From positions 17,958 through 81,957 of the forward strand of contig NZ_RAWA01000004.1 of the NCBI RefSeq assembly GCF_003611675.1: a stretch of DNA of 64,000 nucleotides. Direction: 5' to 3'. This stretch comes from Corallococcus sp. CA053C. GTDB taxonomy: Bacteria > Myxococcota > Myxococcia > Myxococcales > Myxococcaceae. The notes below the pieces were generated by a model. The model saw only the letters and a list, made by a program, of their open reading frames with translations, ran no database searches and had not been told where the DNA came from. The position numbers were made by a program, and so were the translations under genes. How positions within the stretch are numbered: the first letter of the stretch is position 1; every line of letters starts with the position of its first letter. This document shows, one piece after another, positions 9,480 through 17,192 of this stretch.

Positions 9480-9885
9480 GCGGCGTGACGCTAGTCGACG
9501 CCACGGCGACGGAGCACGGAAACCATGTGCAACCAGCGCGCGTTGAATTCACTGTCACGGTGAAACTTCCGCGCCACTTTCCATCCCGCAGGACGACTCC
9601 TGGGAGCCCCGATGCTGCTGCGCCGTGGGGTGATGTTGTTGATGCTGTGGGCCGTGCCGGCACTGGCGGACGTGCCGCCCGTGATTCCGCGGGAGCAGTT
9701 GTTCGGCAACCCCGTCCGCAGCTCCCCGGCGCTGTCGCCGGACGGAGAGAACGGCACCTCGGAGGCCGGCTCGAACCGCTTCCGAAGGAAGGGCGCGTGA
9801 CGGGCTCCAGCGCTGTCGTCCGTCAGTCCGCCGGCACGGCGAAGGAGGGCTGCGCGCCGCTCAAGGTGGATGGGAACGGCGGCCG
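9480..9885. other. Gene-poor stretch holding only an S9 peptidase remnant
   Basis: About 400 bases separate the beta-barrel gene from the next minus-strand gene. The only recognisable content is the broken S9 peptidase start at 9612-9800. No convincing RNA gene, terminator or further coding signal was seen in the rest. Confidence 0.5.
9612..9800 (+). pseudogene. Truncated 5' end of an S9 (prolyl-oligopeptidase family) peptidase gene
   Basis: An intact start region (GGGAG six bases before ATG) leads into a signal peptide ending ALA, then PPVIPREQLFGNP and SSPALSPDG. This is the characteristic N-terminus of secreted S9 dipeptidyl-aminopeptidase-like enzymes, whose beta-propeller should continue for ~600 residues. 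Instead the frame loses similarity right after SPDG and stops about 16 codons later. The propeller and catalytic domain are absent. The remnant implies a large deletion. A complete but different S9 gene lies at 61345-63282. Confidence 0.65.
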
Positions 9886-10677
9886 TCACCGCAGCAGCGC
9901 TTCGAGTGATGGCGGTCCCAGCGTGACGCGCGGCGCGGCTCCGGCCAGGGAGCGCTCCAGCGGCGACAGCGACTTCTGGGGCAGCAACCGGGGGCGGACC
10001 GTGCGCAGCCGCTCCAGCAGCAGGGGCCAGCCGGGCGTGTCCCGCTCCGCGTCCGCCCTGCGCGCGAGCGCCCGGAGCGCTTCGAGGTCGGGCCCGGCCA
10101 GCGGCGCGCGGCGGCAGAAGTCATCCAGGCCGCGAGCCAGCTCCAGCACCGCCGTGCCCCTGAGTGGTGGCCCGTCTCCGAACAACCAGCGCGCGGTAGG
10201 GAGCGCCTCCCCGGCCATGATGGGAACCGGGGCATGAAGCAGGGAGAGCTCGGCCGCGAGTCGCGCGCACAGGGTTGTCAGGGCGGCCTCCAGCTCCTCG
10301 CGGGTCCGCAGCACCGGAGCCGTCTGGAGTAACGCTTCCGCTCGCGACAGCACCCCGACGGCCTCGCGCGTGAAACACACCTTCAACCCGCGCACTTGCG
10401 CGAGCACCGCTCGAAGCGTCGGCAGCATGGCGACGAGCACCTTCGCATCCACGCCCGTCGCGCACGCCGCCGCATCCTCCACCGTCACCGGCGTGTCCTC
10501 GCCCATCACCGGGCCGAGGACGCGGATCAGCTCATCCCGGAAGCAGAGGTCGACGTCATCATCCGCATCGACCGCTGCTTCAAGGAGCGTGGTGAGGTCG
10601 CGCAACGCACCCGGCCCGGCACCCCGGGGCAGCGCCCGGAGTGACTGCAAGAGCGCCGTCCTTGCTGCCTCGACCAC
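9886..10677 (-). CDS. Protein of unknown function
   Basis: A 263-residue protein, rich in leucine, arginine and alanine and apparently mostly helical, with no signal peptide or recognised motif. The GTG at 10677 has GGGAGG just upstream. The open frame extends upstream to 10815, but that part only translates the two duplicated hairpins (it reads KAVHxxVHGL twice) and is not believed. It lies downstream of the flotillin gene on the same strand, separated by the hairpin repeats. Confidence 0.65.
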   Translation of the reverse strand: MVEAARTALLQSLRALPRGAGPGALRDLTTLLEAAVDADDDVDLCFRDELIRVLGPVMGEDTPVTVEDAAACATGVDAKVLVAMLPTLRAVLAQVRGLKVCFTREAVGVLSRAEALLQTAPVLRTREELEAALTTLCARLAAELSLLHAPVPIMAGEALPTARWLFGDGPPLRGTAVLELARGLDDFCRRAPLAGPDLEALRALARRADAERDTPGWPLLLERLRTVRPRLLPQKSLSPLERSLAGAAPRVTLGPPSLEALLR

Positions 10678-10709
10678 CCGACCTCCCAATGCTGAACCTG
10701 CTGGAAACA

Positions 10710-10735
10710 GGCCGTGCACCCACGGGTGCACGGCC
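10710..10735 (-). terminator. Hairpin in distal repeat unit
   Basis: Eleven-base-pair perfect stem with a 4-nt loop (CGTG on the minus strand), followed on that strand by TGTTTCC. It may be a backup terminator copied with the flotillin tail. The lack of a real U-tract limits confidence. Confidence 0.45.
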
Positions 10736-10784
10736 TTCACGCCAAGGGCCTCAGACCTGCTTGTGGCTGAACCGGCTCGCAACA

Positions 10785-10810
10785 GGCCGTGCACCCGAAG
10801 GTGCACGGCC
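10785..10810 (-). terminator. UUCG-capped hairpin after the flotillin gene
   Basis: The same 11-bp stem, here closed by a C(UUCG)G tetraloop on the minus strand, about 15 nt after the flotillin stop. UUCG loops closed by C-G are exceptionally stable in RNA. No long U-tract follows, so it could be a terminator or an mRNA 3'-end stabiliser. Confidence 0.55.
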
Positions 10811-10825
10811 TTCACGCTACGAACT

Positions 10826-12748
10826 TCAGGCCTGCTTGTGATTGTTCTCCACGACGTTCCCGTGCGGCGGCTTCGCCGGACGCTGCAACACCTGGGGCGT
10901 GGCCCCGTTCTGGAGCATCCGCCCCATCAGCGCGCCGAGCAGCCCCTGCCCTCCACCCTGGTCCTGGCCGAGCGCGATCTCCGGCACGAGCTTCACGCCG
11001 TGCTGCGCCAGGACCGTGGCCAGCTGCACCGCGGTGAAGGCCTGGCCGCCGAGCGCCGCCACGCCGGTGCGGTACGCCTCCGCCTTGGCTTCACCCACGA
11101 GCCGCGTCGCTTCGGCTTCGGCACTGCCGTGCAACCGCTTCGACTCCGCCTCCGCCTCCGCGCGCTGCCGCAGGCCGTGCGCCTCCGCGTCCGCGCGCTG
11201 CCGCAGGCCGTGCGCCTCCGCGTCCGCGTGCAGGCGCGTGCGGGCCGCTTCGCCCTTGGCCGTCTCCTCCGCCGCGAGCGCGCCCTTCTCACTGATGGCA
11301 ACCATCTGCTCGCTTCGCACCACCTCCGTCTGCATGTTCGCCACCGCCGTCGCGCGCTCCAGTTCGCGGCGACGCACCTGGGCCTCGCGCTGCACCTCGT
11401 ACGTGCGCTGGAGCTCCTCCGCGATCTTCCGGTCCGTCTGCGTCTTCATCAGCTCGGCCGGCGGCTGGATGTCACCAACGAGCGTGTCGATGCACTCCAC
11501 GTCGTACGCCCCCAGCGCGCCGCGGATGGCCTCGTACGCCTCGCGCTGGCGGTCGGTGCGCGCGGAGAGGAACTCCAGCACGGACACCTGCTGCGCGGAG
11601 TTGCGGAAGTAGTTCGCCACCGTGGGTTGCAGCACGTGGTCCACCAGGTTCTGCATGGAGCCCACGCGCGAAATCACGCGCGGCGCCTGCTTCATGCTGA
11701 TGTGGATGATCTGCGACACGTCGAGCATGAAGCTGAAGCCGTCCCGCGAGCGCACCGTGATGGGGCTGAGCTTCTCGTCGTACTTGTGCTGCTCCGTGCG
11801 CTGCGCCCAGTTGAGGACGATGTTCGTCGTGGGCACCAGCTCCACCTTCATCACCCGCGCGTTCAGCGGGTGCTTGCCGGGCAGCAGCGGCTCAATCCAC
11901 ACGCCCTTGCGCCCGCGCTCCACGAGGTCGCCGTGGGTGAACTCGTCGCCCGACACGTCCAGGTGCTCGCGCCCCACGTAGCTGACCACGACGCCCACGT
12001 AGCCGATGGGCACCTCCGTCATGGGGATCTGCTCCACCTTCACGAACCACGGGTTGAGGTTCCACGAGCCCGACAGCAGCACCTGCTCCTGCAAGCCGCG
12101 GCAGCCGCCCGCGTCCAGGAACTGCTGGGCGCTCTGGAACGAGTCATGCCCCTCCACCGGCACACCCGCGAGGTCGCCCGCGGGAATGGGCCGGCCGTCG
12201 AGCGTCGTCACGATGCCCACCTTGTCGGGCCCCACGCTGAAGATCTCCAGGTCCTCCACGGCCATGTCGAACACCTCGGCGTTCTCCGGCGTGATGACGG
12301 TGAACAGCGCGGGGTTGATGCGATAGGTGCCCGCCGTCAGGAACGCGAGCTGACGGCCCTTCTGGCCCTCGCCCTCGAGGAACGCACGCGCATCCTGGAA
12401 GCTGTCACACGCCACCTCGCGGCCGAGGATGCAGCCGGGCGGAATGGACGCACCACCATTGGCGACGACGAGCGCGATGTGCCCGTGGCGCACCACCACC
12501 ACCGCGACGCGCGACACCTTGAAGCGCCAGAACGGGTAGCCGAAGTGCCACCCCGGCGGCAGCAGCTCCGCCTGGTAGCCGGCCTCGCCCTCCAGCGCGA
12601 CCAGCCGTCCGGGCGGGAGCGGCGCGCCGTACTTCTTGATGACCAGCCCCGACTCGTCCTCACCGATCACCTGCACACCGCTGAGTACGTAGGCCAATCC
12701 CAGGCCCAGCAGCAGTGCGACTCCGGCCAGCACCACGATGTAATCCAT
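10826..12748 (-). CDS. Flotillin-like SPFH/band-7 membrane protein
   Basis: A 640-residue protein. An N-terminal membrane helix (MDYIVVLAGVALLLGLGLAYVL) is followed by SPFH/PHB-type beta-alpha repeats and a long Ala/Glu/Arg-rich coiled coil (~430-590) holding two copies of ADAEAHGLRQR. It ends in a glycine/glutamine-rich tail, as in flotillins that form membrane microdomain scaffolds. The ATG at 12748 has AGGAG at good spacing. The gene is divergent from a sigma-54 activator, and a candidate sigma-54 promoter lies ~50 bp upstream. The arrangement recalls membrane-stress systems of the PspF/PspA type (inference). Confidence 0.9.
   Translation of the reverse strand: MDYIVVLAGVALLLGLGLAYVLSGVQVIGEDESGLVIKKYGAPLPPGRLVALEGEAGYQAELLPPGWHFGYPFWRFKVSRVAVVVVRHGHIALVVANGGASIPPGCILGREVACDSFQDARAFLEGEGQKGRQLAFLTAGTYRINPALFTVITPENAEVFDMAVEDLEIFSVGPDKVGIVTTLDGRPIPAGDLAGVPVEGHDSFQSAQQFLDAGGCRGLQEQVLLSGSWNLNPWFVKVEQIPMTEVPIGYVGVVVSYVGREHLDVSGDEFTHGDLVERGRKGVWIEPLLPGKHPLNARVMKVELVPTTNIVLNWAQRTEQHKYDEKLSPITVRSRDGFSFMLDVSQIIHISMKQAPRVISRVGSMQNLVDHVLQPTVANYFRNSAQQVSVLEFLSARTDRQREAYEAIRGALGAYDVECIDTLVGDIQPPAELMKTQTDRKIAEELQRTYEVQREAQVRRRELERATAVANMQTEVVRSEQMVAISEKGALAAEETAKGEAARTRLHADAEAHGLRQRADAEAHGLRQRAEAEAESKRLHGSAEAEATRLVGEAKAEAYRTGVAALGGQAFTAVQLATVLAQHGVKLVPEIALGQDQGGGQGLLGALMGRMLQNGATPQVLQRPAKPPHGNVVENNHKQA
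11161..11226. repeat. Two tandem 33-bp repeats inside the flotillin coiled coil
   Basis: Two perfect consecutive 33-bp copies encode ADAEAHGLRQR twice. An 11-residue period preserves coiled-coil register, so copy number could change without breaking the frame. Confidence 0.75.
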
Positions 12749-12797
12749 GAGGCCCTTCTCCTGCGGCCCGCGAGAATGCGGGGATGCCCCCCTCCAC

Positions 12798-12813
12798 TGC
12801 ATGCCCCCTGCCA
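12798..12813 (-). promoter_or_regulatory. Candidate sigma-54 promoter for the flotillin gene
   Basis: Read on the minus strand this is TGGCAGGGGGCATGCA, matching TGGCAC-N5-TTGCW at all but two informative positions, with the invariant GG and GC correctly spaced. The start point would fall near 12787, giving a leader of ~40 nt. It overlaps an in-frame ATG at 12801 of the divergent activator, arguing against that start. Confidence 0.55.
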
Positions 12814-12893
12814 CGGCCAAGTGGCTGGAACTGCTGGAGTCGCCCCGCCCGGACCTGATTCAAATCGTGAGGGTTCCGTGTTTGATTCGCGGG

Positions 12894-14237
12894 ATGCACA
12901 CGTTCCACTGGAAGGGCCCTGCTCCGAGCCGGCCCCTGAAGCAGCGTTTGGATGCCGCCGGCTGGCAGCCCGGAGGGCCCGGCGCGCGAGTGACGGTGGT
13001 GTGCTCCGCGCAGCCACGGCTGACGGGCTCGCCGAAGTCGGGGCCCTGGGTATGGCTGTGCGAGCAGCCGGTGCCGGTGGACGCGCTCCGGCTCGCGGTG
13101 GAGCAGGGGGCCATGGACGTGCTCTGCACGGGCACGCTGGATTGGGAGTCACGGCTGCTGCGGCGGCTGGAGGAGAGCCTGGTCGAGACTCCGGCGCCTC
13201 GCGTGTCGGGGACGCTCATCGCGCACAGTGCGGCGGCGAAGGCGCTGCTCGCCCAACTCGTGCAGGCCGCCCGCACGTCGATGCCGGTGCTGCTCACCGG
13301 CGAGACGGGGACGGGCAAGGAGGTCGCCGCGCGGCTCATCCACGACTGGTCCGAGCGGCGCTCGCGCACCTTCGTGCCCATCAACTGCGCGGCCATCCCC
13401 AACGAGCTCATGGAGGGCGAGCTCTTCGGCTACGCGAAGGGCGCCTTCTCCGGCGCGGTGCACGGCTACGACGGCCTGGTGTCCGCGGCCGAGGGCGGCA
13501 CGGTGCTGCTGGACGAGATTGACGACACGCCGCACGCGCTCCAGTCGAAGCTGCTGCGCGTGCTGGAGGACCGGGTCATCTCGCGCCTGGGCGAGAACGC
13601 GTGGCGCAAGGTGGACTTCCGCATCCTCGCGGCGACCAACCGGGACCTGAAGCAGCTCATCGACCGCGAGCTGTTCGGCGAGGACCTGTACGAGCGCCTC
13701 TCCACGGTGCAGATCCACCTGCCGCCCCTGCGCGAGCGGCAGGAGGACGTGGCGCCGCTCGTGCTGCACTGGCTGGAGCGCTACTACACCGTGGAGGAGC
13801 CGGCGCCCGACAGCCCGCGCGTGCGCAGCGCCACGCCCGAGGCGCTCGACGTGCTGCGCGCCTACCCGTGGCCCGGCAACATCCGCGAGCTGCGCAACGT
13901 CATCTACGGCGCGCTCGTGGCCAAGCGCGCCGGAGACGAGCTGCTCGTGTCGGACCTGCCGCGCCGGCTGTGGAAGCGGGAGCACGCGAGCTCGTCCCAG
14001 CTCGTGTCCGCGCAGGAGGTGGAGCGCCGCGTGGCGTCCGGGACGATGAACCTGCGCGCCGAGCTGGAGCGGTTGGAGCGACTGGCCCTCCAGGCCGCGC
14101 TGCGGCGCGCGGACGGCAATGCCGCGGAGGCCGCACGGCTGCTGGGCGAGGTCGGCCGGGGCACGGCCAAGGACCCCGGCGGCACGGTGCGCACGATGAT
14201 GAAACGGCTGGGCGTGACGACTCGCGGCGGTGCGTGA
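12894..14237 (+). CDS. Sigma-54-dependent enhancer-binding activator
   Basis: The AAA+ domain has Walker A GETGTGKE, the sigma-54 contact loop GAFSGA (usually GAFTGA), Walker B GGTVLLDEID, and RILAATNRDL. WPGNIREL follows near its end, and a Fis-type helix-turn-helix (AEAARLLGEV...MMKRLG) ends the protein. A ~110-residue N-terminal region of unknown type replaces a receiver domain, so its signal is not phosphorelay-based as far as can be seen. The start is uncertain: 12894 is used because the earlier ATG at 12801 lies inside a likely flotillin promoter. The divergent flotillin gene is the obvious target. Confidence 0.88.
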   Translation: MHTFHWKGPAPSRPLKQRLDAAGWQPGGPGARVTVVCSAQPRLTGSPKSGPWVWLCEQPVPVDALRLAVEQGAMDVLCTGTLDWESRLLRRLEESLVETPAPRVSGTLIAHSAAAKALLAQLVQAARTSMPVLLTGETGTGKEVAARLIHDWSERRSRTFVPINCAAIPNELMEGELFGYAKGAFSGAVHGYDGLVSAAEGGTVLLDEIDDTPHALQSKLLRVLEDRVISRLGENAWRKVDFRILAATNRDLKQLIDRELFGEDLYERLSTVQIHLPPLRERQEDVAPLVLHWLERYYTVEEPAPDSPRVRSATPEALDVLRAYPWPGNIRELRNVIYGALVAKRAGDELLVSDLPRRLWKREHASSSQLVSAQEVERRVASGTMNLRAELERLERLALQAALRRADGNAAEAARLLGEVGRGTAKDPGGTVRTMMKRLGVTTRGGA

Positions 14238-14246
14238 GGACCGCGC

Positions 14247-15017
14247 TCAGCGCGTCGCGACGAAGAACAGCCGGGGGAACGGCAACAGCACCGTGCCATC
14301 GGGCAGCGCGGGATGGGCTTTGGCCACCGCGGCCTGATACCGGGTGAGAAAGTCCGCCCGTTCCGCCTCATCGAGCGGTTCGAGGAAGGGACGCAGGCCC
14401 GAACCCTTGAACCACTCCACCACGGCCGCCGCGCCCCCAGCCAATGGGTGGTGATAGGTCGTGCGCCAGACGTCCACCGTGGCGCCGGCATCGCGCAGCG
14501 TCCGGTAGTACCACTCAGCACCATGGCGGGGAACGCGCGCGCCCAGGGCCCCCGTCATCCTCGCGGCCCACGGGCCGTCACCGGCAAGCTCACGCATCAG
14601 GCGATGCGCCGGCTCATCCAGGTTGTCGGGCATCTGCACGGCCAGACTTCCCCCTGGCGCCAGCTTGCCCAGGAGCGCCGGCAGCAGCGAGGCATGGTCC
14701 GGCACCCATTGCAGCACGGCGTTCGCCAGGATGACGTCGAAGGGCCCGGGGTGGCTCCAGGTCGTGATGTCTTCAATGTCGAAGTGGAGGTCCGGCAGAC
14801 GCTTGCGCGCCGCCTGGATCATGTCCGCCGAACCATCCATCCCGGTGATGACAGCCTTCGGAAATCGCAGGCGCAGCAGCTCCGTCGAGTTGCCGGGCCC
14901 GCACCCGAGGTCCACCGCGGTCCCCACCTCCGCCGTGGGGATCCGCGCGAGCAGATCGTGGATGGGCCGGTTCCGCTCATCCTCGAAGCGGGTGTACTGC
15001 GCCGCGGACCAGCTCAT
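14247..15017 (-). CDS. tam: Trans-aconitate 2-methyltransferase
   Basis: A 256-residue class I SAM methyltransferase with motif I VDLGCGPGNST (~35-45) and family sequence MSWSAAQYTRFEDERNRPIHDLL at the start. LANAVLQWVPDH and the substrate-binding WYYRTLRDAGA region also fit Tam. Tam methyl-esterifies trans-aconitate, relieving aconitase inhibition. The ATG at 15017 has GAGAGG eight bases upstream; a GTG three codons earlier is less likely. It is convergent with the sigma-54 activator (9-bp gap). Confidence 0.88.
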   Translation of the reverse strand: MSWSAAQYTRFEDERNRPIHDLLARIPTAEVGTAVDLGCGPGNSTELLRLRFPKAVITGMDGSADMIQAARKRLPDLHFDIEDITTWSHPGPFDVILANAVLQWVPDHASLLPALLGKLAPGGSLAVQMPDNLDEPAHRLMRELAGDGPWAARMTGALGARVPRHGAEWYYRTLRDAGATVDVWRTTYHHPLAGGAAAVVEWFKGSGLRPFLEPLDEAERADFLTRYQAAVAKAHPALPDGTVLLPFPRLFFVATR

Positions 15018-15073
15018 GGAATGCACCTCTCACCGCCAGCGTCCCCCATCCCCCTCGGGTCGTCCAGGGCGCC

Positions 15074-15960
15074 TCACATCGCCGCGTAGGCGCGGGCCAG
15101 CTCGTCGGCGAAGTCCTCGAAGCGCGTGGGCGTCGTGTTCGCTTGCGTGCGGCCCTCCAGCGAGCGGACCCGGCCGTCGTTGATGGCCTGGGCCAGCTCC
15201 ACGTAGAGGCGCGCCAGGTCCTGGGAGAAGCCGCCCTCGACGAGCGCCCCCGCCATGTCGTCCGGGGGAAGCTTCACATACGGCAGCTCCGGCTGGCCGA
15301 TGCGCTCCCCCAGGATGCGCGTGGCCTCGTCGTAGGTGAGGTCGCGGGGGCCCAGCAGTTCGCGCACCACGAACCCCTTCCAGTCCCTCGCGCGCAGCGC
15401 CGTCACCGCCGCGTCGGCGATGTCGCGCGTCGCGATCATCGGGACGGGGCGCCCGGGCTCGACGACGTCCGCGTTGAGCCCCTGGTGGCGGATGACCGGC
15501 AGCACGTCGAAGAAGTTCTCGAAGAACGAACCCGCCCGCAGCACCAGCACGTTCACGCCCGTGAGCCCGCGCAGCCGCGCCTCCTGCGCGTGCAGGCTGT
15601 CGATGGGGCCCGTGCCCCCCCCTGCTCCGCGCCCACGCTGCTCAGCGCGACCACGTGGCCCACGCCGCTCTCCCGCACGGCGGTGACGACGGCCTCACCC
15701 ATCCGGGCCTGCTGCGCGCGGTAGTCCTCCACCCGCACGTCATACGGCAAGAGGGTGTAGGCCCCGCTGGCGCCCCGGAACGCCTCCGCCAGGAAGCCCG
15801 CGTCGCTGGAGTCCCCGACCCGGATCTCCGCGCCGGCCCCGGCCAGCGCGGCCAGCGACGCCTCCGAACGTCCGATGGCGCGCACCTGCTCGCCCGCGTG
15901 CAACAGCCCCTCCACGACCCTCCTCCCGGTACGACCGGTGGCTCCCATGACGACGATCAT
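15074..15960 (-). pseudogene. NmrA/SDR-like NAD(P)-binding protein, frameshifted at a G8 run
   Basis: The first part, from ATG 15960 (GGGAGG eight bases upstream), reads MIVVMGATGRTGRRVVEGLL, an NAD(P)-binding GxxGxxG Rossmann start of the NmrA-like atypical SDR family, and runs to LSSVGAEQGG. The rest (LHAQEARLRGL, VNVLVLRAGSFFENF, to the end at 15074) lies in another frame. The switch is at eight consecutive C on the plus strand (15615-15622). Nine or six would restore one frame of ~295 codons. It may be a sequencing error, a real pseudogene or a slippage switch. Confidence 0.8.
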
Positions 15961-16107
15961 TCCGCGACCTCCCTGTGAACGGGTGACTTGCATGCCGTCC
16001 AATATCGGCGCGACGCAGTGGTCTCTCAATGACAGCAGGTCCAGGATTCATGCCCGAACGTCCATCCCGCTGGACGCTGTGCGCCCGCGTCCCCCACACT
16101 CACCGGC

Positions 16108-16680
16108 ATGGATGAACGGGACGTCTGGCGCTCGGTGGATCCGCTCGGCGAAGCGCTGCACCTGCTGCGCATGCGCGGGGCGTTCTGCTGCAGCTCGGAG
16201 CTCTCCGCGCCCTGGGGGCTCGCGCTGCCGGCCATCCCCGAGTGCCTGATGTTCCACGTCGTGACGTCGGGCCAGTGCTGGCTGGAGGTCGAGGGCCACG
16301 ACCGCGTCCTGCTCCAGCCCGGCGACCTCGCGCTGGTGCGCCAGGGCCTCTGCCACCGGCTGGTGAGCGAACCCGGCACCACCGCCGCCCCGCTGTTCGA
16401 CCTGCCGCGCGAGGCCGTCAGCGAGCGCTATGAAATCCTCCGCCACGGCGGTGCGGGCGCCGCGACGAAGATGATCTGCGGCGCGGTCCGCTTCGACCAT
16501 CCGACCGCGCGCCACTTCGTCGGCCTGCTGCCCCAGGTCATCCGCGTCAGCCGGGCATTCAAGCGCTGTCTCGGCGTCGCCCCTGGTACGTTCCGCCGCG
16601 ACGCGGAGGCCCGCGAATGGGTGCTCCCCGGAGGCCTGGAGAAGGCCGGGGCCACCGGTTACGACACCCTCGAGGAATGA
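16108..16680 (+). CDS. AraC-family regulator with most of its DNA-binding domain deleted
   Basis: The N-terminal cupin-type effector domain of AraC regulators is intact (PWGLALP, FHVVTSGQCWLEV, LQPGDLALV). After ARHFVGLLPQVIRV the sequence jumps straight to SRAFKRCLGVAPGTFRR, the last part of an AraC helix-turn-helix, so roughly 100 residues with the first helix-turn-helix are missing in frame. At 190 residues it is about two thirds of family length. It is divergent from the NmrA-like gene, a usual regulator/target pairing. DNA binding is probably lost. Confidence 0.75.
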   Translation: MDERDVWRSVDPLGEALHLLRMRGAFCCSSELSAPWGLALPAIPECLMFHVVTSGQCWLEVEGHDRVLLQPGDLALVRQGLCHRLVSEPGTTAAPLFDLPREAVSERYEILRHGGAGAATKMICGAVRFDHPTARHFVGLLPQVIRVSRAFKRCLGVAPGTFRRDAEAREWVLPGGLEKAGATGYDTLEE

Positions 16681-16695
16681 CAGAGGAGCTTCACC

Positions 16696-17160
16696 ATGAT
16701 TGAAACACCTCGCATCGTCCAGACCGTCGCCCAGCTCACCGCCATCGTCCCCGTGACCGTTGCCCGGAGCGAGATCCGGACCGTCATGGGCCCGGGCATC
16801 TCCGAGTTGATGGCCACCGTGGCCTCCCAGCACATCGCCCCCGCGGGCCCCTGGTTCACGCACCACCTGCGCACCGACCCGCAGGTGTTCGAGTTCGAGA
16901 TCAGCGTCCCCGTCACGGCGCCCATCCAGGACCGGGGGCGCGTCCGGCCCGGCCTGTGGCCCGCCATGAAGGTCGTGCGCACCGTCTACCAGGGCCCCTA
17001 TGAGGGCATGGGGCAGGCCTGGGGCGAGTTCGATGCCTGGATTTCCGCCCAGGGGCTCAAGGCGAGCCAGGACTTCTGGGAGGTCTATGCCGTGGGCCCG
17101 GAGTCCGGCTCCGACCCCACGCTGTGGCGCACGGAGTTCAGCCGGCGACTGCTCGACTGA
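16696..17160 (+). CDS. GyrI-like effector-binding domain protein
   Basis: A 154-residue stand-alone GyrI-like (AraC effector-binding) domain: IVPVTVARSEIRTVMGPGISEL, VFEFEISVPV, VVRTVYQGPYEGMGQAWGEF and WEVYAVGPESGSDPTLWRTE. Family members bind small hydrophobic ligands or act as hydrolases. It starts 15 bp after the truncated AraC-type gene with GAGG upstream and is probably cotranscribed with it. Possibly it senses or handles the same ligand. Confidence 0.82.
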   Translation: MIETPRIVQTVAQLTAIVPVTVARSEIRTVMGPGISELMATVASQHIAPAGPWFTHHLRTDPQVFEFEISVPVTAPIQDRGRVRPGLWPAMKVVRTVYQGPYEGMGQAWGEFDAWISAQGLKASQDFWEVYAVGPESGSDPTLWRTEFSRRLLD

Positions 17161-17192
17161 GCCAGCCCCCTCCCACCGCAATCCCTCTCACC

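Larger units (their letters stand above)
10693..10842. repeat. Tandem duplication of a 75-bp unit containing a hairpin
   Basis: Two adjacent copies (10693-10767 and 10768-10842) match at about 61 of 75 positions. Each contains an 11-bp perfect stem GGCCGTGCACC/GGTGCACGGCC, and each ends in the complement of the final flotillin codons (His-Lys-Gln-Ala/Val and a TGA). The unit is thus the 3' tail of the flotillin gene plus its downstream hairpin, copied once and since diverged. Confidence 0.8.

Noticed and set aside
10678..10815. N-terminal extension of the unknown gene at 9886, reading KAVHLRVHGL...KAVHPWVHGL
   Set aside because: It is the translation of two duplicated DNA hairpins; a GTG with a ribosome site at 10677 is a better start.
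12747..12893. Longer form of the sigma-54 activator starting at 12747 or 12801
   Set aside because: This stretch overlaps the flotillin start region and its candidate sigma-54 promoter and lacks a ribosome site. Not fully excluded for 12801.
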